A stretch of DNA of 64,000 nucleotides from Amphiduros pacificus (Eukaryota > Annelida > Polychaeta > Phyllodocida > Hesionidae): positions 11,629,479 to 11,693,478 of the forward strand of contig OX439007.1 of assembly GCA_949316495.1 (NCBI GenBank). The letters run 5' to 3'. A model generated the notes under the pieces. It saw nothing but the letters and a program-made list of their open reading frames with translations, was not told the DNA's origin and made no database searches. Each line of letters begins with the position of its first letter. Within the stretch, counting starts at the first letter, position 1. The position numbers were made by a program, and so were the translations under genes. This document shows, piece after piece, positions 24,601-36,479 of the stretch.

Positions 24601-24800
24601 TCCAGCTTCGGGACTGCGCATGTCCTGCCTGCGTGGCTTGGAGGATCACGTCATCTCTATTCGGGGCGAGTAATGCGTCTCCTCGGCCTGCACTTGTTTG
24701 CCTCACGTAGCACTCAGTAACCTACATGGTTTCTTGCCAAAGATCGTGATTGTCTATATTTGTTTATAAGAGTCTATAGGTAGGTAATCTATATCCTACA
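21660..24800 (-). repeat. 3' LTR of the gypsy-type element, split by an insertion
   Basis: LTR sequence occupies 21660-21796 and 24294-24800 and matches the other LTR at 31029-32172. The stretch between is a later insertion. Confidence 0.93.
21797..24293. mobile_element. 2.5-kb unclassified insertion inside the LTR
   Basis: The intact LTR sequence is interrupted here, and ATGTGAG flanks the insert on both sides (21790-21796 and 24294-24300), a 7-bp target duplication. Near the ends CATGGCCAATGCCC faces the complement of CATGGCCAAAGGCCC, so short inverted ends are likely. The interior is AT-rich, has a run of TGTAT at about 23057-23078, and has no convincing protein. A non-autonomous DNA transposon is the best guess. 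Confidence 0.75.
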
Positions 24801-24815
24801 CACGGCTCCCCTTTG
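24801..24815 (-). other. polypurine tract of the LTR element
   Basis: On the minus strand AAAGGGGAGCCGTG directly precedes the 3' LTR, the place where plus-strand priming occurs in LTR elements. Confidence 0.7.
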
Positions 24816-25779
24816 ACAAAGCACGTCCGCGTGCTCAAACACACTCTTTGCCAGTTGCCAAGCTTAGACGAGATTACATTTGTATAATATTTCAAAATCG
24901 AAAAAGGACAAGAACTAAGGACGTAGTGTACATCAAGAAAAAGTACTACGTTCATAGTCATCAAAATACGAAAAATTATATATTATCAAATATTAAATAG
25001 GTGGATTTAGTATTTCTATTATAATGAAAATGGACTTTTAGAAGAAAACAGAAAATGTATACAATCAAGGATATTTTGTGTATTGTAATGAATTTTGCTT
25101 ACAACAACCAGATATAGTAATAGATTAAACGTAACAGAATTACAACATTTAGATAATGGAATAAGATTGAATTACAATTTAATATTGCAAACAATACTGG
25201 GAAAACAAGGAGGTGCCTATTTTTAAGTATTAAATATAAAAGAACAATAGCTAAAGGGGAAGAAAATGGAATTGTAGAAGCTCATGTTACACCTTACAGC
25301 TGAAATACAGTAGATGTTTTAGCATAAAAAAGGTGAACATGCTACATATCATAAGCAAATGACGAGCCATAAAGTTTGGAATAAAGGAGGCACAAGAACC
25401 TAACATAAAATATGGAAGGTTCAACTCCAAGTGTTTGAAGTATCTACGTAGAAAACCAATAGCCATTCACAAATCTAAAACAGAGTAGTACAACAAAGAT
25501 TAGCACATTACAAAATACCTGTTAATGAAAGTTACAACACTGTAAAACATGAAGGTAAATGTCATCAGTACAATCATACCGGAAAGTATGAATGAAGTAA
25601 AACCATTAAAATACTGGCAATCTGAACTGTAATATTAATATATCCTTAATATCAAGGCAACAACATTTATAAGGATCTGTGAAATCAATTAGATACTGTA
25701 ACGTGGTAATAAGTATCTGAACAATAGGTTTACTATCTGTTAAAATCACATAATTAAAAAGATAAAGCTAAAATACAGA
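24816..25779 (-). other. LTR element region between integrase and 3' LTR
   Basis: About 1 kb of AT-rich sequence inside the element with no recognisable protein; I see no envelope-like gene. Confidence 0.6.
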
Positions 25780-26620
25780 TCATGTGAGGTAGGATGAAAA
25801 AAAATATCTGGTAATGACAGGGTTGATTGGAAGAGAAAAAGAATTGTAGCAGCAAGACCAACAAGTAATGCAACAACAACTGCCACAACAGCTGTCACCT
25901 TTGTTCTTCAAGTCGTGATAAGATTTTATTTTAGACTGCATGTTCTCATTATTCTCTTTGGCCCACTTACGTGCTGTCTCGACACGTTCAAACATGTCCT
26001 TTACAAAATGACGGACTGAAGGGCTAGGGTAGGTAGGGTCAGGCAGTGCTGTCTCGAAAGGATGCATCTCGGCCTGTCATCAAGAATAGAGGGCTATACA
26101 TCGTCGCTTGATGTACAGAAGCTCTCAAAGCGAATAGGGCTGAGGGGAGGAATAAATCCCAAGATGTAGGTTTATCGTGACAAAGGCCTGTCAAGTTTTT
26201 AGAAATTGACTGTACACTTCGCTCTGCCATTCCATTACTGTGAAGGCAATAAGGCGTAGTCATGACCTTTCTGGCTGCCATTAACTTGCAAAGTTCTTCG
26301 GCAATTACACTGACGTAACAACCACCACGATCGCTAACATTTGATTCGACATGGTAAGGGAAAAGCTTCGGGAAAACGGGTGAGGGCATCCTGGAAAACT
26401 AGGATATACTTGTTCCCACGATCTGTTTTCAGAAGAGGGCCTATAAGGTCAGTGTGGACTCGCTGAAAAGGGCGAGAGACAGGAATGGGTTGGAGCGAAC
26501 CCTGTCTGTTTTTCGGTAATGTATTCGTTTTGCTACAAACATGACAAGATTGAACCCAGTTCATGATATCACTGTGCATTCCAGGCCAATAATATTAATA
26601 CTTCTGTCGTATGGTTGAGT
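25780..26620 (-). pseudogene. integrase region of the gypsy-type element
   Basis: Shows the zinc-binding HHCC end (WVQSCHVCSKTN), the core start HTDLIGPLLKTDRGNKYIL and the core end PYCLHSNGMAERSVQSISK. Fossil; broken. Confidence 0.88.
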
Positions 26621-26699
26621 AAAGCTTATCGGTACCCAAATGAGCACCCATTGAGCTGTCATGGAAAGCTTCAAGCAAGGTATGGCGTAAAGTTGGAGG

Positions 26700-28310
26700 A
26701 ATGACTAATTGTGTCTATCTTTCGCAGGACCTCTGCCTGGCATGATAAAGAGATGAAACAAAACGCCTTCTTGCAAGTAATAATCGTCAACTTGGGCAAG
26801 GAGTTTCCTTGTCTCACGTTGAGTAGAGGGAAGGACAGACTTTTTGAAATAAGTGATAAGGGGTTGAATAGCAGGATCTGTCATTTCTTTTGCACCAATA
26901 GCATCAAATGTGTAATTTTCTCTAACAATCTGATTAAAATCACTTAGACAAGAACTGTCATTATTCGTGATGTTATGAGGCATATCGTCATTATCAGCCA
27001 TTTCAGATACAGCTGCTAGTTTGAGTTCTAGCTCCGGGGTAGGACCGGATTCAGGGGGATACGTGCGACGACTCAAGCTGTCAGCATGTGGGATAGAATT
27101 ACCTCGTTTATGAACAATTTCGTAACGAAACTGCTGTAAGGTCAACATCCACCTTCCTAAGCGTCCTTTCGGTTCAGACTGCTGAGTGATCAGTGACTAT
27201 AGTGAATTTGTCAAATTTCAGATAGGGTTCGTGCATTTTGCAAGCTGCTATTATGCTTAGGCATTCTCGTCCAGTACATGTGTAATTCTGTTCTGCCGGG
27301 TTTAGAGCACGACCTACATATGCTATACCCTGTTCAATACCGTCCTGCATTTGAATCAAAACATTTCCAATAGCAAAAAGACTAGCATCTGTGGTGATAA
27401 TGAAAGGGTTGTTATCTTCAATATGAGGGAAAGCCAAAATCGGTGCGGAAACCAACTTAGCTTTAAGGGCATCGAAAGCTGACTGCTTTGCATTATCCCA
27501 TATGAAAGTACTTTTCTTGCTGGTGAGGATATTGAGAGGTTGCACTATTTTCGCATAGCCTTCAACAAACCGACGGTAATATCCTGACAAACCTAAAAAA
27601 GCTCTAACGTCTTTACAAGACGTGGGGACAGGATAATCATCGACAGCCTTTGTTTTTCCAGGGTCAACTTCTATACCATTCTTGGAAATAATGTGACCAA
27701 GATATTTGACCTGTTTCCTAGCAAAGAAACAGTTGTCAGTTCTGAGCTTTAACTTAGCCTTCCGGAAACGTGTGAAAACCTGAGTGAGGTCTGCCAGGTG
27801 GCGTTCGAAAGATGGACTGTGGATGAGGACATCGTCCAGATATATGAGGCAAAGGTCAGTAAGACCTTCTGACACGGTTTCCATCAATGGAAAGTAGAAG
27901 TAGAAGTAGAAGTAGAAGTAGAAGGAACGCCAAATGGAAGACGTTTATATTCGTAAAGCCCAGGGTGGGTTATGAAGGCAGTAAGCGGTCGGGAATCAGG
28001 ATGAATGCTTACTTGGTGAAAGCCGCCCATGAGGTCAATTGTACTGATATGACTTAATTTACGAGCACCTAAACTATCCAAAGTGTCTTGTATATGTGGT
28101 AATGGAAATGAATCGGGGACTATGACTTCGTTCAACTTCCTGAAATCTATGCACATACGATACGAAACAGTGCCGTCTGATGCCGGTTTCTCTACCAGAA
28201 CCGCTGGAAAAGCCCAGGGGCTATTTGAAGATCGAATAATGTCTTTATCATGAAGTCTCCGGACCTCTTTGTTGATAATACCTCGTTGTTTGTATCCAGC
28301 TCAGTAAGGT
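26700..28310 (-). pseudogene. reverse transcriptase and RNase H region of the gypsy-type element
   Basis: Shows CIDFRKLNEVIVPDSFPLP, the active-site LIYLDDVLIHS, VKYLGHIISKNGIEV and, for RNase H, PFIITTDASLFAIGNVLIQ. Fossil; broken. Confidence 0.92.
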
Positions 28311-28957
28311 CTTAGTTTGATAGGGCTAACCGAACCTTTCAAATAAATAGTATGCTGTATAACGCTAGTATCGCCAAATTCACCATCTTTAGTTGTGAAT
28401 ATGTCACTAAATGATGAAATGAGACGTTTTATGGAATCTTTTTGCTCAGGGGTTAAATCTGAATCAGTGGGGTCAATTTTATGATGAGAGCTAGAATCAA
28501 TAGGCGGGGCAGAAATTAGAGCTGCCTCTATGTTTTCATGGTCTGCTGAGCTGTCAGTTCCCCATGCAAGATCGAGTTCTTGTGGTTCAGATCCAAGAGG
28601 TATCAGGTCAAAATATCCGACTAAAACACCTCATTGTAGAATAACTGCTCTGTCACTCAGATTCATCAATCTGACAGGTACACGTCGATTTTGTACTGAT
28701 GCAAAAACACGTGCCATAGCAATCTCGGGATACGAAGGCAATTCACTATCCTTGGTGCACACTCCTAAAATACCTGACATATTTCCTAGTTTAACGCGAG
28801 CCTGCTTGATATATTCAGATTTTGCAGGGATTTTGATGGTCTCTGATAAGCGTAACTTGGGTTTCAATTTTAAAGCTATACCACGCCGTTCATAGTCTAA
28901 AACTACACCATAGGCAACAAAGAAATCTCTTCCTAAAATTATAGGATATTGTAGGTC

Positions 28958-29458
28958 TTATACCACTTGAAAACAAACATTGCACGGCTGATTCCCAATT
29001 TTTATGTCTATTTGAGTTTGGAAATGAATGGGAAGAGAGCTTCCTTCTGCAACAACTACTTGCTTACTCAGTGATGATTCTACAGGAAATGATTTGTCAG
29101 GATAAAATCTGTGTAAAGAGTCAAAAGTGATAATGCTGCATTGTGCACCTGTGTCTGATAAAGCAAAGATAGTACAGAATTTGGTACTGGTCTCAATTCT
29201 ACTGTCCTGGGAGAGAGGGATGAAATCAATGTCATCAACCGAAACGTCAGGCGTTGATCTCTCCGTCACTAGCAGATTGACAGGCACCGCTTGAGTGTCC
29301 TGCAAGCAAGGAGAACTTGAGGGCATCTCTGCAAGATAACAGTGAACCTCGTTCAATATTTCTGATTTGCTCTGAATTTGTGCTATATTAAACGAATCAC
29401 TACTCCTATCGCATGGCTCATGGGTCGGGACAGGAGTTAATAGTTTTCCTGCCGCCAT
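28958..29458 (-). pseudogene. aspartic protease region of the gypsy-type element
   Basis: FALSDTGAQCSIITFDSL holds the D-T-G active-site motif of retrotransposon proteases. Fossil. Confidence 0.82.
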
Positions 29459-29477
29459 GGTCTGTTGTCAGGTCGAT

Positions 29478-30933
29478 TTATAGGGCGACGCTGATCATTC
29501 CAGGAAGGGCTTCTGGAATTATTTCTACTGTCACCACCTGATCTATTTCCCTGATAGGACCTGTTGTGGAATGAACGCTGGCGGTCTCGTAGTGATCATT
29601 AAACCTATTAGGCCTGTTTCCAAACCTTGCGGGGCCACAGAAAAAATGGTTTCGTGATCCGCGGGATTTCATCATGCAATTAACAGACATATGGTTGTTT
29701 CTGCCACAATGCACGCAATCATGTCGCGCTTTGCAGTTACGAAGCCAAAGGCCAGGATTTTTGCAAAAAAAACCAGAAAGACTCTCCGGGCTCTTGAGGC
29801 GATTTGAGGCTCTGAACCTCTTTCGTCACATCAGCAACCTCTTCTCTGATAGCCACAAGAGTGGAGCTTTGCTGGGACAGAACCTGGGAGGTCATGTCAG
29901 GCGTCTCCAGACCGTTTAAAGTCATGGACAAGTCACCAGACATTGTGCAAACTGTCTCAGCTAACTTGATCTGCTGAATGGTGTCTTCAAGCAATTTTGG
30001 TGATTTGCCGACCACAAAAGCCTTTAATTTGGGCAGAAGGCCTCGAATTAAAATTTTCTTGGTCTCCATATCGTCTTTTTGTAACCTCTGACACTGACTC
30101 AGGACATCGTTGATATAGGTTTCGGCGTTTTCAGTCTTTTTCTGGATTTGATTGTCTAAAGATTGTTCTAACATCCAAGCATTTGTCTCACTACCAAAAA
30201 ACTTGAGAAAGGCTGCATGGAATGTTAACCAAGAACCAGTGACATCTGTAGGTAACGAAGCGTACCACACATCTGCTGCGCCGTGTAGTAGCATACGACA
30301 AGCTGGGACTCTCAATTCTTCTGGCGTGTGGGAAAGTTGGGCATATGTGAGAAATTTGTTCATGAAACGGAGGGGATCATCTGTAGATTTGCCAAAAATG
30401 GGGGTGGTAGAAGTGCTTTAGACCCTCTGTTAGTGAATTTTATTATCTCGAGACTGAGCCTGAAGCATATCTACGATATCTGTCTTAGCACCACCTAAAT
30501 CAATTTTGCGCAGATGACCAAGCACTTGCTGGAGCATATTTTGAACGTTTTTTGATTCAGCCATCCCGATATGAGGTGAAACGGCACGTTCAGAACATGA
30601 ATTTTCACTATCTCCACTTGCGGATGTATGGGACAACGGGACGTTGTCACCACTTGTGAGAGGGGAATTACCTGCACCAGTTGTAGCAGTGAGATCTGAC
30701 AACGGTGAAGCAGAGGGGGGCGCAACTCTCAAAGAGTCAGCCGGATGATCCCTCTGTCGATCAGGTAACTTAGAAAATTTGGAAAGTGACTTACCTTGTG
30801 GTGTAGAATCGTCTGGTCCTTGCTCTGTCACCAGCGCGTCGTGTGCCACTTGCAGCTTAGTGGAAAGCTTTTTCGAAAATCGGAGCCACATAGACTTAAA
30901 ATCAAGTAACAGGGTGGCCAACAGGAATTCCAT
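29478..30933 (-). pseudogene. gag region of the gypsy-type element
   Basis: Ser-rich N-terminal part, then a retrotransposon gag core (ADVWYASLPTDVTGSWLTFH) and a CCHC zinc knuckle, CVHCGRNNHMSVNC. Fossil; broken. Confidence 0.85.
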
Positions 30934-30993
30934 ACAGTATCAGCAACGCTCTATGCCATAGATCGATTCGGATATTCTCGATTCGGTTTGTAA

Positions 30994-31025
30994 GGCCCCG
31001 GGTTCGATACCCGGATTCTCCACCA
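30994..31025 (-). other. primer binding site of the LTR element
   Basis: Read on the plus strand it is the 3' end of a tRNA: a 5-bp T arm (CCGGGTTCGATACCCGG), acceptor strand ATTCTCC, discriminator A and CCA. It lies 3 bases inside the LTR, the expected place. The CCA shows the match is to a mature tRNA. I could not assign the amino acid. Confidence 0.85.
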
Positions 31026-31028
31026 CTT

Positions 31029-32172
31029 TGTAACACAGGGTTTGTATCCCTACTAGCGTATGGGGAATGTCTCCGTCGTTGGGGAACGTTTACGGGGATC
31101 TGACATATGATACTCGCTGGCTGTGAACGGGGCCTTAACCCAGCTACCCTATCTACCTATGTGAGTTGGGAGGTAATAAGGGCTGCATACACAGAGTAAA
31201 CAATGCACAAGGGTCTCCTTTATTCGGTGCTGTATACACTTATCTGGCTAGGTCGGCATGGCAAGGAGCAGGGCATATGAAATACCTGAATGCATGATAC
31301 TGACAAAGTCCTGAGGATGCATAAAACACCCAAGTCTATGCAAGTGTGGCTGTATGTCGTGGATCTTCTAGGCAAGTGGATTCTGCTCCCTGAGTAGCGA
31401 TTTCGGGGCCTTTTTAAGGAAAACTGAGCATCTGTGTGAGGGCTGCCTGCGTAGCGTCTTCTCCAGCTTCGGGGCTGCGCATGTCCTGCCTGCGTGGCTT
31501 GGAGGATCACGTCATCTCTATTCGGGGCGAGTAATGCGTCTCCTTGGCCTGCATTTGTTTGCCTCACGAAGTACTCAGTAACCTACTGCACAGACAAATT
31601 TTCGCGACCTTTTTATTTTCGCGTTAATTCGCGCCAGGACGTCATTCGCGATATTAAATGGACGCGAAATTGAAGAGGGGACTCTCCCGGTCATTTTGAT
31701 ACCAAGCATGACCATATTGACCCAGTGACAGCTGAGATAATCGATGTTTTAGGAGCCCAAAATTTGCCTGAATTGCCGGTCCTGATTAACAAGAATAAAA
31801 TGTTTCTTCATGTCAGTTATGATTTAAACAGAATTACCTTGTATATGAAGCACAAAACAGTTGACATCTCAAACAGCTATTCGCACATTTCACTGTAATT
31901 CACAAATTTTAGCAGATTTCAAACTCGATTTTCTCTGCTTCTAAACAAGATATCAACAAGCGGATTTCGCGTGCAGATTCTGTGAAATCCATAGAATTTA
32001 GAAATCCAAATTTCTTGAAAATTAAACGGCGCGAACTTGTCGAAAACGGCGATGGCGCGAAAATAACTAGACGCGAATTTTTCTCTGTATACAGTATATG
32101 GTTTCTTGCCAAAGATCGTGATTGTCTATATTTGTTTATAAGAGTCTATAGGTAGATAATCTATATCCTACA
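31029..32172 (-). repeat. 5' LTR of the gypsy-type element, split by a small element
   Basis: Matches the other LTR over 31029-31585 and 32097-32172; 31586-32094 is a later insertion. Confidence 0.93.
31586..32094. mobile_element. 509-bp TA-flanked MITE-like element inside the LTR
   Basis: Starts CTGCACAGACAAATTTTCGCG-like and ends in the near-complement CGCGAATTTTTCTCTGTATACAG, flanked by TA on both sides, as in Tc1/mariner-type insertions. TCGCG and CGCGAA words are repeated near both ends. No protein. It is younger than the LTR element it interrupts. Confidence 0.75.
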
Positions 32173-32176
32173 ATAT

Positions 32177-32993
32177 AAAGATATACATTGCCGCCATCAC
32201 CAACTAACAAAAATAAGGAACAGTGTAACATGTTTGAAGTGATATGAATTCACTCTCACATCTTCCCGAGGTTTGTAAAAATGATACCACAGCCTGCTGT
32301 TCTGCATTATCTGCTATTCTCAGGAGATGAATATCATACGTTAAGCACATGGACTCAGCATTGAAATATCCCTGTTTGTTTGATGAAGCATAGTAACAGT
32401 TAGTGAATCAACTAAGGTGAAATGTGATGGACAGCCTGGAGATCAGAATATGTACAACTTCTTATATTTCAGTATTACTTCATCAATATTACATCATCAA
32501 TACATGGTCTCACATCTAACTTGGTAATAAGTCTGGAAATATTAGCATTGCATAAATATATTTCATTTTGTCACTTTAATTGTTTAAAAAGTTGTGATTG
32601 TTTAAGATTTATTAAAGGTTATTATCTTATGCAGTGCTATTCTGCACTGGTTTTTTTAACGTGTCATTCAGTTTATCATTGAATGCCATTTCAATTTATA
32701 ATTAGCACAAGATGGTTTACGAGATGCTATAGTTCATTAGTTCAAATAAGACGTGCATTGCAGCAAGATTTGTTGAACATCATCATTTATTGTCAAATAA
32801 AGTGGTTTATGAAATGTTTTATGAAATATGCATAATGATTCAATAAACATGCATTGTGAAAGATAAATGTTTATTTATTTGCATGATGGTAAATCTATTC
32901 AAAATAGTTGTTATTAGGTTATATCAAAACTATATAATTAATCACATTATACTGTATAATTAAGAGAAGTTCAGGCCAAAAAGGTATACTCAC
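32177..32993. other. AT-rich spacer
   Basis: No gene or RNA recognised between the LTR element and the TSP1 exon. Confidence 0.5.
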
Positions 32994-33140
32994 AGTTTTC
33001 AGACTCTGTGTGCTCCCCAGTGCAATCCAAACCACTTAAACTAGGAGCTGGGTTGTCACATGCCCGGGTTCTGCCCCGAGTACATGCTCCAGGACACTTG
33101 CAGAGATCCCATTCAGACCAAATCCCCCACCCACCATCAA
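32994..33140 (-). CDS. thrombospondin type 1 domain exon
   Basis: One phase 1-1 exon of 147 bp (acceptor TTGGCAG, donor GTGAGTAT on the minus strand) encodes DGGWGIWSEWDLCKCPGAC then TRGRTRACDNPAPSLSGLDC and TGEHTESENC. WGIWSEW and the RTRAC-type strand with six cysteines are the TSP1 fold, an extracellular adhesion module. It probably belongs with the PAN-like exon at 33785-33982; the next exon downstream was not found. Confidence 0.88.
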
Positions 33141-33784
33141 CTGCCAACAAACATTGCCAATACTCAAGCATTTGTTTATTTCCAAATAAATGACTTTGAT
33201 TTTTAATATCTTCTTGGGAAAAACAAAAATAAATTATTTCAGCAGATGATATTCAGAGTTAGGGATTGACTTATGATATTCAGGTTTGGACAGCAGTTTT
33301 TATAAGCGATCAGAGTTAAGTTTGTACTTATAATATCACAAAATATGAGAGCTCTCATCTGAGCTTTATGTAATATTTAGATTGGAAGGAGACATACTGC
33401 ATTTTCTCACAATTCAAAAGTGAAAGTCATTTAGGCATTTTGTTTCAAAACATTACTCATTGAAAAACGTTCAGTGAACTTGAATTTTGCAAAGAAATGT
33501 TTATTTTCAGGATGACTAAGCCCAAATTGATGTTTTTAGCAAGGGTGAAGAAGTAAAGAGAAAACCTAAATTAAGAGGGTATTGATAGATATAGAAATAT
33601 GGTCATTGGTCTGTGGATGGGAATATGTTAAAATATACATTTTATATATTTATTGTCAATATGCATAAAAAGGCCTTCATAAACTCAAATTATTGTTGAC
33701 AGTTTATTTTCAAGTTTGTTTTTTGAAGATTTAATATTTCATGATAAAATAAAATATTTATTTGGTTATGGAATCAATAGTAAC
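33141..33784. other. intron between the TSP1 and PAN-like exons
   Basis: AT-rich, no other signal. Confidence 0.5.
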
Positions 33785-33982
33785 CTGTTTGGCTGTACAC
33801 ATTGTGGGAATTATCATCTTGTAGTGAAAATGGGTATTTTGTGTCATAGAACAGACACTCTGCCATTCCTCCATCAACAGCTCTCACATCTATAATCATG
33901 CAATCACTGTTTCTGTTGCAGTGCATCACACAGTTTATAACACTATTTGGCAAAATAACTTTTCCAACTAGCTTTCCATGTG
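33785..33982 (-). CDS. PAN/apple-like domain exon
   Basis: A 198-bp phase 1-1 exon encodes HGKLVGKVILPNSVINCVMH, then CNRNSDCMIIDVRAVDGGMA and ECLFYDTKYPFSLQDDNSHN. The C-x3-C-x5-C spacing and the C-L-F-Y-D strand suit a PAN/apple module, which mediates protein or sugar binding outside the cell. The donor (GTTACT) is weak. It joins in frame to the TSP1 exon. No signal peptide or upstream exon was found, so this gene is partial; it could also be a remnant. Confidence 0.65.
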
Positions 33983-36325
33983 CTATCATTTATTTTGGAT
34001 GCCAGTCAAATGTAGTGGAACAGATGCATCCTGAAATTATATTTGATAATTAATGGAAACCTATGCACCTATATTGTTTACATACATGGAGGTTTAAAGC
34101 TTTTAGATAATTTAAATGGGAAAAGCTGCAAGTAGATAATCAAATCATTGCAGTAAATGTAGATTTATTTTTATATCTGATAAATTAATTTTCATCTGAT
34201 AACTTTGTTTTTTATAAATTCAGTATTTGTAGGCTGCACTACATACTGTTAAGTACCTCTATCTCTCATATTTACCTTTGCAGATAAGAATTTAGACTTA
34301 GATTTTTAAATGTAGATTTAAACTGTAATGAAAGTAAATATATCTGATTGTAGATCTCCCATTCGTTGACAACCTCATTCTATTTCACCATTTAATGGAA
34401 TTGATAAATTGCTTCTTACTTCACAGCCCTGCTCAGAACTGATATTAAAGATATTCTCTGTCCAGAAATGGTCTTCGCTGTCAATATATTAAAAAAAGTA
34501 ATCTTGTAATTTAGTTAACTACATAAAATGTTCACCTTGACCAATTATCCATGGTATTGCCAAAATTACCACCACCAGATGGACAAAATTACTGTAGTAC
34601 CACATTATTACAAATAAATTAGAAAACAGTGCTTAATATATATATCAACAGATATATTATATATTGATTTCGAAAAAAGATAATTAATGTAATATATTTT
34701 ATAGACATTTTATAGTTTACACAATTATCATTTGCCAGTATTACACCAATAATTGATTAAGCCATAATACAATCTTTTCTCCAATATGTAGGGCTCCTAA
34801 TTAGTTTTTCAATAATGCATAACACACACTGTACTTGAAGCAACCACTTATAGGAGGAAATCAATACTTGGCATACAGAAAAGAATTGGGTTATAGCTGT
34901 GCCTCGTCATACTTTTAGTCATGTGACCTTTGACCCCTGACACAGTGACCTTGAATTCATAATTTGTTCACATTCAATGCCTCACAACCACTAAAAGTGA
35001 ATAAACATAGGCTGATGGCATTAGAGCTATGCTGATCATTTTTTGTAATGTTTGTGAATCTTTCTGGAAAATGTGTCATAGATGTTCATTTAAATCCTTT
35101 TCAAATTTGAGCAGATCACAAATTTGACCAATCAAAATGCATGTTAGCTCCAATTTGTTTTCTCGGTTTTCATTAGCTGATGTTTTTAATGCTATTCAAA
35201 ATGGCAGCCTCCTTGACATCTTGGTGATAGCTATTAGATTTTAGAAAAAAAATCATAAAAAATGAAACAGCTAAGCCTAATGGAAAATACATAGAATTCA
35301 AATTTTGCCTACTTATACCTAAAAACCGCACCCAGTAGATTCAGAGATCAAAGTTGGAGGACAGATAGAGAGACATTTTCTCCCTATCAACGCAGAAACT
35401 ATACTGACATAGTCATCAATTAAACATTTTAATCATTATCACAACAAAACTGAATTGGGATCTTGTATGGACAAACCACAACCTGTTTGTTCAGATTATA
35501 TGTTTATATTCAAGTTCACAGAGCTATCAACCAGAAGGTTTTGTTTGTACATTTGAGTTGTTTTCATCAGAGAAAAGTATACTATACAAACGCTGCTAAC
35601 AACACCTGTGTGCTCTGTGCAACCATACAACCACGCTTTCCTGGGCATATAATTTGACAAGCCAGAGGCCTGATAGAAAGTAAGCCACATTTACCGAATT
35701 TACATCTATCTAAAGATATTGCCATACTGATAAAATATTTGAGGTTAACAGGATATCTAATAAAAATTATTGAAAGATAAATATGGGTGAATTAGTGGAT
35801 ATTGAGGGCCCCAATTATGAAATAATCTTGTTTAGAAGAATTAGATGGTGTGATATCAGTATGGAGGTGTCCTCAGAGATTGGTGGTGTTAGAATGTCTG
35901 AGAAAATTTTAGGACCTTGTGAATGTGTTTCTCCACTGTAGGTGTGAAGAATAGCCAACTACCCACCTGCATGTTGTTAAAGTGCTTCCTGTTTGCCATG
36001 GAATGTGACATGTGGCAGGGAGGAAATGGGATCCTGAGAGGTTGAGCACTGTGCTGGTTTGGCAGTAATACCGGTCTAACAGTAGCACGCTTGTGTCGGA
36101 TCCAGATGTTCACCAGACAGGCAGATCAGATTAGGCCCAGGTCTGATTTAATTTCTTGTGATATTTCTCCTTTCATTCTGGCTATCAATTTTGTTGATTT
36201 GAAAAAAATTAGTGTTTGAAATTTTGTTGCAGTATATTTTATTATGATAAATGAGTGTTGGAGGGAGAATGACACTGATTGGGTCAAAGTAGGGATAAAA
36301 ATAAGATCTGAAAGGGTGGGGTGAC
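33983..36325. other. spacer without a recognised gene
   Basis: AT-rich. At 34405-34470 the minus strand has a splice-like open stretch (EDHFWTENIFNISSEQGCE) that could be an exon of the PAN/TSP1 gene, but its phase does not fit the PAN exon. At 35930-36113 another open stretch has little support. Confidence 0.4.
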
Positions 36326-36475
36326 TTGTTTGTTTATTTGGGGTTTTACATCACTTTCAACATTATTTCAGTTATTTCGTGATGAGACCTACTTGTAGCA
36401 GATATAGTGCGGGTTAACCCTTCAGGCACAGGCCTCAGCTCATATGGGAGATTGTATCATGAGTTCAATCCAAAA
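36326..36475 (-). mobile_element. SINE family A, truncated copy
   Basis: Reverse complement of the tail and part of the body of the SINE at 17283-17593 (GTTTGTTTATTTGGGGTTTT at its start). The tRNA-like head is missing. Confidence 0.88.
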
Positions 36476-36479
36476 TGGA

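Larger units (their letters stand above)
21660..32172 (-). mobile_element. Ty3/gypsy-type LTR retrotransposon, broken fossil
   Basis: Coding parts lie on the minus strand in the order gag, protease, reverse transcriptase/RNase H, integrase, between two LTRs that begin TG and end CA. ATAT at 21656-21659 and 32173-32176 is a likely 4-bp target-site duplication. Integrase after RT places it in Ty3/gypsy (Metaviridae). The LTRs align over about 630 bp with roughly twenty differences by eye (about 3-4%), so insertion was fairly recent, yet the body carries several breaks. Each LTR was later invaded: about 2.5 kb in the low-coordinate one and 0.5 kb in the other. Confidence 0.93.

Noticed and set aside
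24815-25779. Envelope gene of the LTR element
   Set aside because: No open frame or membrane-type sequence is visible between integrase and the LTR.
30994-31025. A tRNA gene
   Set aside because: Only the 3' end of a tRNA including CCA is present, at the exact primer-site position of an LTR element; no 5' half.
34405-34470. Possible minus-strand exon (EDHFWTENIFNISSEQGCE)
   Set aside because: Acceptor and donor look usable but the phase does not join the PAN-like exon and there is no domain match; left as a note.
35889-36113. 74-residue minus-strand open frame
   Set aside because: No domain, no convincing acceptor and no neighbour in frame.
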